From the NCBI GenBank assembly GCA_005223185.1, contig NJBN01000013.1, positions 21,148 to 85,147 of the forward strand: DNA of 64,000 nt. The letters run 5' to 3'. A model generated the notes under the pieces. That model saw nothing but the letters and a program-made list of their open reading frames with translations, had not been told where the DNA came from and searched no databases. The translations under genes were made by a program, and so were the position numbers. This document shows positions 9,043 through 17,432 of this stretch, one piece after another (within the stretch, counting starts at the first letter, position 1; the number at the start of each line of letters is the position of its first letter). This stretch comes from a candidate division LCP-89 bacterium B3_LCP (GTDB taxonomy: Bacteria > Electryoneota > B3-LCP).

Positions 9043-11028
9043 CTATTTCATCAACACCATCTTTCCTGTCTCCATAGTCGGGGTCGCCCCTGACCCCGAC
9101 GCTTCCAAGCGGTAAACGTATATCCCTGAAGCAAGCTTGGATGCATCAAACGTCACCTCATGCACACCCGCATCCCGCCAGCCGTTAACCAATTCAGCTA
9201 CCTTCTTTCCTGAAACATTATATACCGTTAGGTTGACCAAACTTGCATCTTGTAACTGGAAACTGAGAACTGTGATGGGGTTGAATGGATTAGGATGCAA
9301 TCCAGTAGTGATCTGTTCTGATCCTCTATCTGTTGTACCTTCGATCGTGATCGTGTAGTAATCACTGTAAGTAGTATTCTGATTCACAGAAGTATCCACT
9401 GCTTTGACCCGTACTTCTATCACATCACCAGCCTGAACGGTACCCGTAGGCGTTCCACGATAGTACACGGCAAACGGCTCGATGAGCTCCATATCCACAT
9501 CGGTTTGCGGTAATCCGTTAATCGAGTACTCCGCCGCCACCTCGCTGATCCAGCGATTGTCCAGCGCGTACGCTTTGAAGGGAAGGGGCCATTCCGATGC
9601 TTGTATGCTGGTAAGCGGATTGAATTCAACAATCGGCGGCTCATCGTCAGACCCGACATGGAAGTGATGCGGATTGCCTTCACCGATGTAGGGATGATTC
9701 TCCACTCTACCCGATCCATCTTCAGCTTCCAGATAGTAGTAGATATCCGTCCCATCCGGCTGCTGGGGAATTTCACCGTAATAAATATCATCTCCTGCGA
9801 AGGTCATCGTTACAGGACTGTAACTGCCGCCCTCCGTCTTCCACATGATAACTGGTGGAGCGATTAACGGCTCATTGCTGTAAGGGTGTATGTCAGTTTC
9901 CAGATAGTAATCACTGCCATCATTCTCAAGGTCATGAATGGGAATATGCACTATCCGCAGCATTCCCTGGTCCGCCATTTCGTGCGTCCTGCAGTGTAGA
10001 GCATCCCCATCGCTGAAAGACCACCAGTAAAAACCGTAAACTTCGTAGCCCGGCATCGCCTCTTCATATGCAACCAGCGCTAAAGAATCTGTACTCCAGT
10101 TAAATTGAGGAACGAGAACTTTGTTGTTCAGAATGAGTGCATTTGAATAGCCGACGCCCGGCACCCGGATTATTTCATAGGGACGACCATAGGAACTCAT
10201 CAACGTTTGGAAGTAATCAACCCAATCCTCAAGCCCCTGATTAGGTACCTCGGGATCAATAACGATGATGCGCTCCGGATCAAGGTATTTCGCCCACATG
10301 TCTATATGAAGGCCAGCTAGATGGGTACCAGTCAGGATAAACGTCTCGATACCTAAGTAGTCCTCGTAGGTTCCTGGAAAAGCTTCCGGCGGAGTCAGGG
10401 GATTTACCATTTCCAGCCAATCTGTTACTATGACTTTTCCCATTCCGTCGGTCATGTAATTGCCGCCTTCGTTCCGTATCCCTGTGCTATAAACCGGAAT
10501 ACCCAGAGAATCTCCCAACATCACAGGAACGTCCGTACTGACATTACCTTGCGCGTACCAGAAATAGTCATTGTTGATGATCCCCAATTCATCGTTGCCG
10601 GTAAAGATGTACCAGGGACCGTAATCGCGAGTCCACCAGTCAGTCGGTGCTCCAGCTATTAAAAATGAGCAGTTTGAAGTATCGACACCTGCAAGTACAT
10701 AATCGCCCAATGCCTGTTGCATCTCATTCTCGTCATCGACTACGGTCCAAACAACACAGTCTTCAGCCATTTCGACGATGAGGTGCATGGGGAGCGGTAG
10801 CGGATAGCTTACTAATACCCCTTCTGCTGGTTCAAATTCAGCCACAGCGATGATCGGTTCGGGTGGTGGATCATCCGTTAACCTTATTGCAGGTGCGGGA
10901 TTTATTAGTGACTTTTCCAGAAGCTCTAACTTGCTCATTTCGCTATTTGCACTGGCAATATTCACGCACAAAATTATGCTTAGCAGATGGATCCCCGCCC
11001 ATTTGATATTTGTGTGTAGGTAAGTCAT
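9043..11028 (-). CDS. PPAD-like secreted peptidylarginine deiminase, copy 2
   Basis: This 661-residue paralogue of the 5312-7261 protein has the same order: signal peptide, deiminase domain, Ig-like domain, T9SS sorting domain. The catalytic set is complete: Asp135 (WTRDYGPW), His241 and Asp243 (LHIDMWAK), Asn296 (GYSNA) and Cys346 (GDALHCRTHEMAD). The segment that carries Arg152/Arg154 in P. gingivalis PPAD reads IINNDYFWYAQGNVSTDVP and has no arginine. From the active-site cysteine on (~190 residues) it is nearly identical to copy 1, whereas the N-terminal halves are only moderately alike, which suggests gene conversion. The start is supported by an AGAGGAG ribosome site. It begins 35 bases after the tetR stop, so it could be co-transcribed with the regulator. 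Confidence 0.88.
   Translation of the reverse strand: MTYLHTNIKWAGIHLLSIILCVNIASANSEMSKLELLEKSLINPAPAIRLTDDPPPEPIIAVAEFEPAEGVLVSYPLPLPMHLIVEMAEDCVVWTVVDDENEMQQALGDYVLAGVDTSNCSFLIAGAPTDWWTRDYGPWYIFTGNDELGIINNDYFWYAQGNVSTDVPVMLGDSLGIPVYSTGIRNEGGNYMTDGMGKVIVTDWLEMVNPLTPPEAFPGTYEDYLGIETFILTGTHLAGLHIDMWAKYLDPERIIVIDPEVPNQGLEDWVDYFQTLMSSYGRPYEIIRVPGVGYSNALILNNKVLVPQFNWSTDSLALVAYEEAMPGYEVYGFYWWSFSDGDALHCRTHEMADQGMLRIVHIPIHDLENDGSDYYLETDIHPYSNEPLIAPPVIMWKTEGGSYSPVTMTFAGDDIYYGEIPQQPDGTDIYYYLEAEDGSGRVENHPYIGEGNPHHFHVGSDDEPPIVEFNPLTSIQASEWPLPFKAYALDNRWISEVAAEYSINGLPQTDVDMELIEPFAVYYRGTPTGTVQAGDVIEVRVKAVDTSVNQNTTYSDYYTITIEGTTDRGSEQITTGLHPNPFNPITVLSFQLQDASLVNLTVYNVSGKKVAELVNGWRDAGVHEVTFDASKLASGIYVYRLEASGSGATPTMETGKMVLMK
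9077..9100. repeat. REP-like palindrome inside a sorting domain
   Basis: Same GTCGGGGTC/GACCCCGAC element as at 7351-7374 and at the same place in the sorting domain. Here it encodes SGSGATPT before the final GKMVLMK. Confidence 0.75.
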
Positions 11029-11063
11029 GATAACTCCTCTGTATTTCTATTTTTTTTATTCTA

Positions 11064-11711
11064 TCAAGATAGCCCGCTGGAACTGGCGGGCAGAGTATTG
11101 ATCGGAATGCCAACAGGTGTTAGTAATCTCATGTATACCTCTGCTTGCCGTCGAAAGGTATCCTTGATATTCAGATCATCCATGGACACGCAGACAACAT
11201 AGGTTCCTTCAACCATGCTTATCAGCGTGATCGCAGTTTCTTCACAGTCCAGATCGTTACTTATCTCGCCTTTTTCAATACCGTTCTTAAGAGCTGAAAT
11301 GGCTGATTCCGTGAATTCCCGGTACAATTGGGATGCTTCCTTTTCCAATTTGGGAAACTGCGCCATCGCCTCCATGGTAATCAGATCAAAAGTGATCCTC
11401 TCTATTTTGTCTCCAGCCAATTTCTCATTCCACTCGACGAAATCATCAGCGGCAATTCTGAAAACGCCCTGCAATTTAGTCGGCAGATCAACATCATTCC
11501 TATTCAGCAGATCAATTAACTTTCCCAAATATCGAAAGTATGAGATCTCGACTACAGCTTTGAGTAATGCTTCCTTGCTGGGAAAGTAGTAATAAACCGC
11601 TGGCTTGGTTATTCCCACTTCAGCAGCGATTTGATTCATGGAAACCTTATTGATTCCATGCTTAGAATAGAGCTTTAAAGCTGCATGGATAATTTGGTCT
11701 TGTTTATTCAT
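11064..11711 (-). CDS. TetR/AcrR-family transcriptional regulator
   Basis: This 215-residue protein has a typical N-terminal TetR helix-turn-helix (residues ~5-50: IIHAALKLYSKHGINKVSMNQIAAEVGITKPAVYYYFPSK, quoted in part by motif) and an all-helical ligand-binding C-terminal part with no recognised signature. It lies downstream of a MATE exporter gene on the same strand. A palindrome typical of TetR operators (11734-11753) sits directly before its start, which suggests autoregulation. The effector is unknown. The usual logic would be control of an exporter or of envelope genes, but the MATE gene is upstream of the operator, so only tetR and possibly the following deiminase gene would be controlled from it. 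Confidence 0.88.
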   Translation of the reverse strand: MNKQDQIIHAALKLYSKHGINKVSMNQIAAEVGITKPAVYYYFPSKEALLKAVVEISYFRYLGKLIDLLNRNDVDLPTKLQGVFRIAADDFVEWNEKLAGDKIERITFDLITMEAMAQFPKLEKEASQLYREFTESAISALKNGIEKGEISNDLDCEETAITLISMVEGTYVVCVSMDDLNIKDTFRRQAEVYMRLLTPVGIPINTLPASSSGLS

Positions 11712-11733
11712 TTTTTACCCTAATGAAAGCTTG

Positions 11734-11753
11734 TTTACTTACCGGTAGGTAAA
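11734..11753. promoter_or_regulatory. Probable TetR operator
   Basis: TTTACTTACCGGTAGGTAAA is an almost perfect palindrome centred on ACCGGT. It lies 22 bases upstream of the tetR start and overlaps AT-rich sequence that could hold a -10 box. This is the common form of TetR-family operators. Confidence 0.65.
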
Positions 11754-11840
11754 TAAATATATAAAAATTTTTCCCCCTCGTCAAGAAGTTTTTGAGAAAT
11801 ATTATTTTTTGCAATGGGATCAGGTGTCATATCTACGGCT

Positions 11841-13316
11841 TTATACCTCTTTTTTAGCCCAATTTCCCTTCAAGTACCAGTAAAAAATTACAGATACTTC
11901 CAGAAAGCTGGATATTACCCAGATCCACCAAATGGCGTTTTGATCAAATTCGAATTTCCTGGTCATAAGGATGATAGCGGGGACGTGCAAACCCCAGAGA
12001 CTCACTACCGCTATAATCATCGGCGGTAAATTGTCCCCGGCGCCCCGAAAAATGCTTTCGATTATTATATACAGCCCAATAAGCGGGAGAGAGAGCGAAA
12101 TAATACACAGCATTTGTACACCCATAACAACCATCACTTCATCCTGGAAAAATGCTCTGGTAATGGGCTCGGCAAAGGAGAAAATACAGATGGCGAAAGA
12201 CGAAATAATCACAAGACCGATAAATTGTGCCTGCCAGGCTGTTCGCCATGCCCGCTTCTGTAATCCTATTCCCAGAATATTCCCGATCAGTGGTGAGATT
12301 CCCCTGCCCAAACCGTCCATACACAGTATACCTACCATCAGTAAACGCAAGCCCATACCGTAGATGGCGATCACTCTGGTCCCCAAATCTGCTATAATTG
12401 TGATGACTATAAATTCAGCAAAAGAAAAACTGGAGAATATGACAGCGACAGGCCAGCCAATCTTAAGCATGTGCAGCATGGATTTCCATTGAACGGGAAT
12501 GCCATTTCCCAGCTTTATCCTGATGGATAACCGTCCGGATGAAAGCAGCCATAACCCTATTACCGTAGTACAGGCAAAACTCAGTACGGAAGCGATAGCA
12601 GCGCCTAAGATACCCAATGGTGGTAGAAAACCCCATCCAAATATCAACATTGGATCCAGAATGATATTGAGTACCATGCCGGATATCATAATGTACATGG
12701 CAGTCAGCGGTGCTTCAATGCTGCGGAAAATTGAATATATCGATTCAAGCCCAAACCTGAACATGAGGGCTATGAGCATGATACGACCATATCTGATAGC
12801 TAATTCCAGGACCTCATCTTCAGCTCCAATGAGGACCAATAAGGGCTTAAGGAAAAGGAAACCTAAAAACCCAAATATGCAGGCTGAGATGATCTTAAGA
12901 AGAAATCCGTTCTTTATCGCAGCGTTAGTGAGCCGGTAATCCTCCTCACCGAACCTCCTGCTGATAACCGCTAAAGCGCCCATATCCACCATCTCATTAA
13001 CAGCGAAGAATAGAAAGTATATCCCTTCAAAGAGGGTGATAGCGGCGACATGCTGCTCACCTAATTTACCCAACCAGAACAGGTCCACCAAAGTGTAAAC
13101 GTTCAGAGTGAGAAAGCCGATCATGGAGGGAAAGCCCATGCGGAAGATCGAGCTGGCGATACTGCGCTGTAATAGAGGAAGGCTCGCAGAAGGTTGCGAG
13201 GTAGGTACGGTTTCCCCGTTTATGTAAGATGGGGTTTTGGGATTTTCAGGCACATTGCAAGGTAAGTATAAGAAAACAGTTATACAACCAAAAAGAGAAC
13301 CTAAGGCGCATTTCAC
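11841..13316 (-). CDS. MATE-family multidrug/toxin exporter
   Basis: This frame gives 491 residues. From about residue 55 the protein shows the standard MATE layout of twelve membrane helices in two halves (MGFPSMIGFLTLNVYTLVD...WLGKLGEQHVAAIT at the first helix, GRGISPLIGNILGIG in the second half). MATE proteins extrude cationic compounds in exchange for Na+ or H+. The first codon of the open frame is GTG at 13316 and gives a 50-residue leader with an odd hydrophobic stretch. No good ribosome site precedes it, so the true start could be further in. Its 3' end is 130 bases upstream of the tetR start. Confidence 0.85.
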   Translation of the reverse strand: MKCALGSLFGCITVFLYLPCNVPENPKTPSYINGETVPTSQPSASLPLLQRSIASSIFRMGFPSMIGFLTLNVYTLVDLFWLGKLGEQHVAAITLFEGIYFLFFAVNEMVDMGALAVISRRFGEEDYRLTNAAIKNGFLLKIISACIFGFLGFLFLKPLLVLIGAEDEVLELAIRYGRIMLIALMFRFGLESIYSIFRSIEAPLTAMYIMISGMVLNIILDPMLIFGWGFLPPLGILGAAIASVLSFACTTVIGLWLLSSGRLSIRIKLGNGIPVQWKSMLHMLKIGWPVAVIFSSFSFAEFIVITIIADLGTRVIAIYGMGLRLLMVGILCMDGLGRGISPLIGNILGIGLQKRAWRTAWQAQFIGLVIISSFAICIFSFAEPITRAFFQDEVMVVMGVQMLCIISLSLPLIGLYIIIESIFRGAGDNLPPMIIAVVSLWGLHVPAIILMTRKFEFDQNAIWWIWVISSFLEVSVIFYWYLKGNWAKKEV

Positions 13317-13419
13317 ATGAAAGACCCGAAAATTATCCTTCTTCCATAAAATATTTCACCTCTTGACATTTTCAAGATAAATGCTTATATTCCCTGTAAC
13401 TTGGTTAAGTCAACTATAA

Positions 13420-13653
13420 TTACCAGTAGTCAGTCTGGTGAAACTGGATGTGTTTGACATAAATGGGCGGAATGTAGGGGCAAGCCTCCATGCTTGCCCG
13501 GGTAGCCACAGAGGGCTACCCCTATATTCCTGGTACAATCTCGGCATCCACCAGATCACTTTTGCCGGGACGGGTCTGCCGTCCGGTATATACATCTACC
13601 GGTTGACTATGGGTGATTTCACAGGGATGGGGAAGATGGTGCTTTTAAAATAA
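13420..13653 (+). pseudogene. Orphan T9SS sorting-domain relic
   Basis: After an in-frame stop (13417-13419) the plus strand encodes LPVVSLVKLDVFDINGRNV ... LGIHQITFAGTGLPSGIYIYRLT ... GKMVLLK and a stop. This is the last ~75 residues of a T9SS sorting domain with no protein in front of it. It is interrupted in frame by two palindromes (13478-13521) between GRNV and the W-containing helix. It is probably the remains of a deleted secreted-protein gene, or a mobile domain fragment. No promoter or start was recognised. Confidence 0.7.
13478..13521. repeat. Tandem REP-like palindromes within the relic sorting domain
   Basis: Two adjacent hairpins are present: GGGCAAGC-N6-GCTTGCCC (13478-13499) and GGGTAGCC-N6-GGCTACCC (13500-13521). 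They are flanked by GTAGG and CCTA. They keep the reading frame of the sorting-domain relic. Confidence 0.75.
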
Positions 13654-13756
13654 CAACCGGGGAAAAATGGAATAAAAGAGGGATTCCTTTCGTCTAATAA
13701 GCGAATAGGATATAGCATGCAACGATTCAAGGTCAACTATCTACCGTACATAAAGT

Positions 13757-14386
13757 ATGCAAGCGAGCGCGAGCGCAGCAATAGACAACCTGGAATTAAA
13801 AGCCGATATTAACATCTCTTCAATCACCGACGCATCGGATGAAGAGCTGATCGAACAGTCGAAGCAGGGCAATCACTCCGCCTTTCGGGTGATCGTTGAG
13901 AGATACGAACCCGTCGTTGCAGCTACAGTCATCGGTATGTTGGGCAGCAGCGCGGAAGTGGATGACGTCGGTCAGGAGACGTTCGTGCGATTGTATAAGT
14001 CCCTGAACAAATTCCGCGGCGATGCGAAGCTGTCAACTTATTTAACCAGAATTGCCATTAATCTGTCGCTGGATGCGCTGCGGCGTCAGCAGAGAAACCG
14101 CTTGAAATTCTGGGCGCCGCGAGAAGAGGACAGTCTGCCTGATGAATTGACCATTGACAGCAGCGGAGATATCGATGCAAACGAACGCAGGGAAATCGTG
14201 AGAAGAGCCGTCCAGATGTTAGACCCTAAACACCGCGTTGTGGTCGTCCTGCGTATGCTTCAGGGATATTCCACAAAGGAAACCGCTGCTCTATTAAAGA
14301 TCCCTGCAGGAACGGTCTTATCTCGGTTATCCCGCGCAGAGGATAAATTAAAGAATCTATTAGAGCCGTTGATAGAAGATTTATAA
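13757..14386 (+). CDS. ECF-type RNA polymerase sigma factor
   Basis: This 209-residue protein has sigma region 2 at residues ~30-115 (SAFRVIVERYEP, DDVGQETFVRLYKSLNKFRG, LSTYLTRIAINLSLDALRRQQ) and region 4 at ~150-205 (LDPKHRVVVVLRMLQGYSTKETAALLKIPAGTVLSRL). There is no region 3, as expected for ECF sigma factors. The first gene of a plus-strand set, it is followed by a DUF4405 membrane protein, a probable anti-sigma factor and CpxP/Spy-like proteins. That arrangement suggests response to envelope or metal stress. Its N-terminus is slightly longer than usual, and the ribosome site before the ATG is weak, so the exact start is uncertain. Confidence 0.9.
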   Translation: MQASASAAIDNLELKADINISSITDASDEELIEQSKQGNHSAFRVIVERYEPVVAATVIGMLGSSAEVDDVGQETFVRLYKSLNKFRGDAKLSTYLTRIAINLSLDALRRQQRNRLKFWAPREEDSLPDELTIDSSGDIDANERREIVRRAVQMLDPKHRVVVVLRMLQGYSTKETAALLKIPAGTVLSRLSRAEDKLKNLLEPLIEDL

Positions 14387-14497
14387 CGTCTATATCAATA
14401 ATAATATAATAGGTAGAAAGACGATCAGACGAAAGCGTCTAACCGCATTAATAATCGACGCCATTAAGAAACTCATACACCCCGGAGATTATAAAAA

Positions 14498-15181
14498 ATG
14501 ACTAATCGTAAAAAAAATATCATCGTTGATCTGCTTTCGTATCTTGGCTTTACTCTCCTACTTGGAACCGGTTTGATTTTGCAATACATCCTGCCACACG
14601 GCAGCGGACGCATCGCCGGAAGCGGAACAGGACGCGCCTCTGGAGAGAAGATAATTACAACTCTCTGGGGCATGAGCAGAGATCAATGGGGAGAAATTCA
14701 TTTCTGGATAGCCGCAATTACATTAGTGGTTTTGGCTTTACACCTTCTTTTTCATTGGAAATGGATTATTTGTGTGCTGGGAAGACGGGGAAAGCCCGCC
14801 GGAAAAAGCGGCGAACGCGCGGTATTGGGGTTGTTCGGTTTAATAGGGATTCTTGCTTTGGTGTTACTTGTTTTTCTGATCCCCACTGAACAGGCAACAC
14901 GTAATCAACTAACGAACCAAACAGAGATTAATCGGCAAGTTGACACTCATGAAAAACAAGAGATTGGCGTTAATAACCATAATACTTCCATTCGCGGCAC
15001 CATGACACTTAGGGAGATACAAAATATGACTAGCGTTCCCTATGAATATCTAATCATAAAGCTCCAACTGCCAAAGGGAATTTCACCTGATATTAAACTT
15101 GGTAAGTTAAAAAAATCTTACGGATTCTCAATCGAGGACGTTCGTCAAATAGTTGAAGATTATCCGATCAATCCGGAATAA
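14498..15181 (+). CDS. DUF4405 membrane protein with a C-terminal helical domain
   Basis: This protein has 227 residues. Three hydrophobic segments are visible (~10-30, 65-87, 105-125), with paired histidines (EIHFWIAAITLVVLALHLLFHWKW) of the kind that bind heme in DUF4405 and cytochrome b-like membrane proteins. Residues ~165-225 form a small domain (TLREIQNMTSVPYEYLIIKL...LGKLKKSYGFSIEDVRQIV) that also occurs at the end of some 4Fe-4S and DUF4405 proteins, where it is thought to be a protein-interaction module. It sits between the sigma factor and the anti-sigma gene, with a GGAG ribosome site before the ATG. A membrane redox sensor or heme-linked subunit is possible. The function is not established. 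Confidence 0.7.
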   Translation: MTNRKKNIIVDLLSYLGFTLLLGTGLILQYILPHGSGRIAGSGTGRASGEKIITTLWGMSRDQWGEIHFWIAAITLVVLALHLLFHWKWIICVLGRRGKPAGKSGERAVLGLFGLIGILALVLLVFLIPTEQATRNQLTNQTEINRQVDTHEKQEIGVNNHNTSIRGTMTLREIQNMTSVPYEYLIIKLQLPKGISPDIKLGKLKKSYGFSIEDVRQIVEDYPINPE

Positions 15182-15257
15182 TTGATTTCACAGAATCATT
15201 CTTTCAAGATAGTGAATAAAGACTGAGGTTAACCTATTCCACAACTGTGAGTATGAA

Positions 15258-15683
15258 ATGGATGAGAGACATAGAGACCTGCTGCAAAAGGCTTTAGAGA
15301 AGAACCTTTCTGACAGCGAGCGAGACACACTAAATAAGCTCTTAGATAGCAACTCTGAATTGAGAGCGGAATTAATGAAGCATCAAAATCTTGAAATGCT
15401 GCTTAAAGACATCAGATCTGAATCCTTTAAGCCGTTCTTTACAACTCGCGTGATGCGGAAAGTAAAGGCAGAGACATCGCCAGAGAACGTCTTCACTGAA
15501 GCGCTTTCACATCTGTTTCGCAAAGTGGCTATCGCTTCTGCTGCGTTGATTATCGCAGTGACAGCATACAACGTCACCAGCCAATGGCATGAGCGCAATG
15601 ATCGAAATCTGATAGAACTGGCATTCAACCTGACGCCAGCGAATTTGGAAACATCAATCGAAAGTAACCTGGAAGTACTATGA
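15258..15683 (+). CDS. Probable membrane anti-sigma factor
   Basis: This 141-residue protein has a charged helical N-terminal half of about 85 residues (LLQKALEKNLSDSERDTLNKLL...ELRAELMKHQNLEMLLKDI), one transmembrane helix near residues 90-108 (VAIASAALIIAVTAYNV) and a short outer tail. This is the shape of anti-sigma factors that hold ECF sigma factors at the membrane, although the zinc-binding HxxxCxxC motif is absent. It overlaps the next gene by four bases (ATGA), so the two are translationally coupled. The call rests mainly on shape and on the nearby ECF sigma gene. Confidence 0.6.
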   Translation: MDERHRDLLQKALEKNLSDSERDTLNKLLDSNSELRAELMKHQNLEMLLKDIRSESFKPFFTTRVMRKVKAETSPENVFTEALSHLFRKVAIASAALIIAVTAYNVTSQWHERNDRNLIELAFNLTPANLETSIESNLEVL

Positions 15684-16099
15684 AAATCCACACGCAATCC
15701 GCGTTTATTATCCTGGGAACATTGATAATCGGCATAATCCTGGGAGCAGTCTTGTCCACCGTTTTCGTGCATCACCGCTTCCAGGAGATACAGGGCTTGA
15801 TGGGTCCGGGGCAATTTGAACATTTCCTGATCGAAAACGTTATCCGTCCGGTGGATGATCAGCAGCGGGAAGCTCTGATGAAGATAGCGGAAAAAACCTC
15901 GCAAAAAGCGATGACCTCTATGACTACCTTCCGATCTGACATGAAGACGATCCTGGATTCATTGCAGACTGAATTGAAACCGATCCTGAATGACGAACAA
16001 TTTCAGAGGTTGCAGCAGCACATCGAACTTGGCAGAAAAATGCACCCCATGCACCGCGGACGGGGCAAACAAATGAAACGGTTTGGCGGAGGGGAATAG
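15680..16099 (+). CDS. CpxP/Spy-like periplasmic sensor protein (membrane anchored)
   Basis: This 139-residue protein has an N-terminal membrane anchor (residues ~8-30, FIILGTLIIGIILGAVLSTVFV) and then a periplasmic helical hairpin (FEHFLIENVIRPVDDQQREALMKIAEK ... MKTILDSLQTELKPILNDEQFQRLQQH, given as motifs). It ends in a His/Met/Arg-rich tail (KMHPMHRGRGKQMKRF). This resembles the heavy-metal resistance and CpxP/Spy group, whose members bind metals or misfolded proteins and tune a stress regulator. Its start overlaps the stop of the anti-sigma-like gene, which suggests they act together. A terminator follows at 16123-16155. Confidence 0.7.
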   Translation: MKIHTQSAFIILGTLIIGIILGAVLSTVFVHHRFQEIQGLMGPGQFEHFLIENVIRPVDDQQREALMKIAEKTSQKAMTSMTTFRSDMKTILDSLQTELKPILNDEQFQRLQQHIELGRKMHPMHRGRGKQMKRFGGGE

Positions 16100-16122
16100 C
16101 TCTTAATATAGTGTTGATGTAC

Positions 16123-16155
16123 AGCCGGAATCAGATGACGATTCCGGCTTTTTTA
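16123..16155 (+). terminator. Intrinsic terminator of the sigma/anti-sigma/CpxP unit
   Basis: AGCCGGAATC-agatgac-GATTCCGGCT is followed by TTTTTT, just after the stop at 16099. Confidence 0.85.
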
Positions 16156-16372
16156 GTTTCCATCAGGTCTTCTTCTTCAAAAGAAGGATATGACCTGGCT
16201 GTTGGGAGGGATTTTTCAGCATCATGGAATAAAGCAGCAAATTGCTTCGTCTAATCACCAGAAAGGGCAGGAGAACTTGAACGCCACACTGCCCCGGGGC
16301 GGTTGATCGACAACACTAAAATAACCCCGCCCCTAAAAAAACATAATCCTCATAAAATAAAGGAATGAAACC

Positions 16373-17350
16373 ATGAAAAGGACAATGAAAATAATCGTAC
16401 TAACAACCTTAGCCAGTTTCCTGTTGCTGGGTTCCACTGTCAGTGCTGGATTTCACGGTAAGCACCAATGCGGACAGCACGGCAAAGGCATCATGGCGTC
16501 GCTGACAACTGAACAGCGTGATCAGGTCTTCACCATGATCCAGGAAATGCATGACCAGGGGAAAGCGCCGGACGAAATCCACGCTGCAGTCAGAACTAAG
16601 CTGGAAGGGTTCGGCATCGAAGTCCCGGATACCTTCATGATGGGTCCCAGACACCATGGTCAGGGTATGAAGATGATCCATGATCAATTGAATGAATCAC
16701 AACAGAAGGAAATCCGTGAGATGGTCTGCCAGATGCACCAGGACGGGAAGCAGCGAGACGAAATCCACGCCGCAGTCAAGGTTAAGCTGGAAAGTTATGG
16801 AATCGATGTGCCGGAAAACTTCATGATGATGCACGGCAAACACCGCGGTCCCGGCATGAAAATGATCCATAGTCAACTGAATGAAGTCCAGCGCGATGCA
16901 ATTCGCAGCCAAATCTGCGAAATGCGGCAAAGCGGCACATCGCAACAGGAAATTCAATCCAAAGTGCAAGAGATGGTCAAAGGATACGGAATTGAGCTTC
17001 CAGATGGTAATTGCATAGGCGGTAATTGGGGTTCTACCAGTCCAGAGATACTGGACGGAGCAGAGTTGACCAATACCACAATAAAAGCCACCAGCCATCC
17101 TAATCCTTTCAATCCGGACGTAACTATTTCTTACGAATTGCAGGATGCCGGTCAGGTTACCGTGCAGATCTATGACCTGCAGGGGCAATCGATCAGCACT
17201 GTTAAGAACGGATACCAGAACGCCGGCAGCTACGAAGTAGTCTGGAACGGTAAAAACGCCAACGGACAGAAAGTCTCTTCTGGCACTTACTTCTATAAAA
17301 TCACCGCCGGAGATCAAACTCTGACCAAGCAGATCATCATGACAAAATAA
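16373..17350 (+). CDS. Secreted His/Met-rich triple-repeat protein with T9SS domain
   Basis: This 325-residue protein has a signal peptide ending TVSAG. Residues ~40-220 contain three ~60-residue repeats of the form L(T/N)E.Q(R/K)D.(I/V)..M(I/V).(E/Q)MH..GK..DEIHAAV..KLE.(F/Y)GI(E/D)VP, rich in His, Met and Cys (CQMHQDGK, MMMHGKHRGPGMKMIH). They resemble Spy/LTxxQ-type helical units and may bind metal ions. The C-terminus is a sorting domain (SHPNPFNPDVTISYELQD ... KQIIMTK). It stands alone between two terminators, next to the sigma factor and CpxP-like genes, so it is a plausible target of that sigma factor. Extracellular metal buffering is an inference. Confidence 0.75.
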   Translation: MKRTMKIIVLTTLASFLLLGSTVSAGFHGKHQCGQHGKGIMASLTTEQRDQVFTMIQEMHDQGKAPDEIHAAVRTKLEGFGIEVPDTFMMGPRHHGQGMKMIHDQLNESQQKEIREMVCQMHQDGKQRDEIHAAVKVKLESYGIDVPENFMMMHGKHRGPGMKMIHSQLNEVQRDAIRSQICEMRQSGTSQQEIQSKVQEMVKGYGIELPDGNCIGGNWGSTSPEILDGAELTNTTIKATSHPNPFNPDVTISYELQDAGQVTVQIYDLQGQSISTVKNGYQNAGSYEVVWNGKNANGQKVSSGTYFYKITAGDQTLTKQIIMTK

Positions 17351-17373
17351 ACGGGTCATTGATTGGTAATGGA

Positions 17374-17405
17374 GAGGGTAACACGGGCAGAGTTACCCTC
17401 TTTTT
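17374..17405 (+). terminator. Intrinsic terminator
   Basis: GAGGGTAAC-acgggcaga-GTTACCCTC is followed by TTTTTG, directly downstream of the His/Met-rich protein gene. Confidence 0.85.
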
Positions 17406-17432
17406 GCTAATCATAATTGATCTGAATCAAGT

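Noticed and set aside
14417-14445. Hairpin AGACG-AAAG-CGTCT between the sigma factor and DUF4405 genes as a terminator
   Set aside because: Short stem and no T-run; it may be processing or chance.
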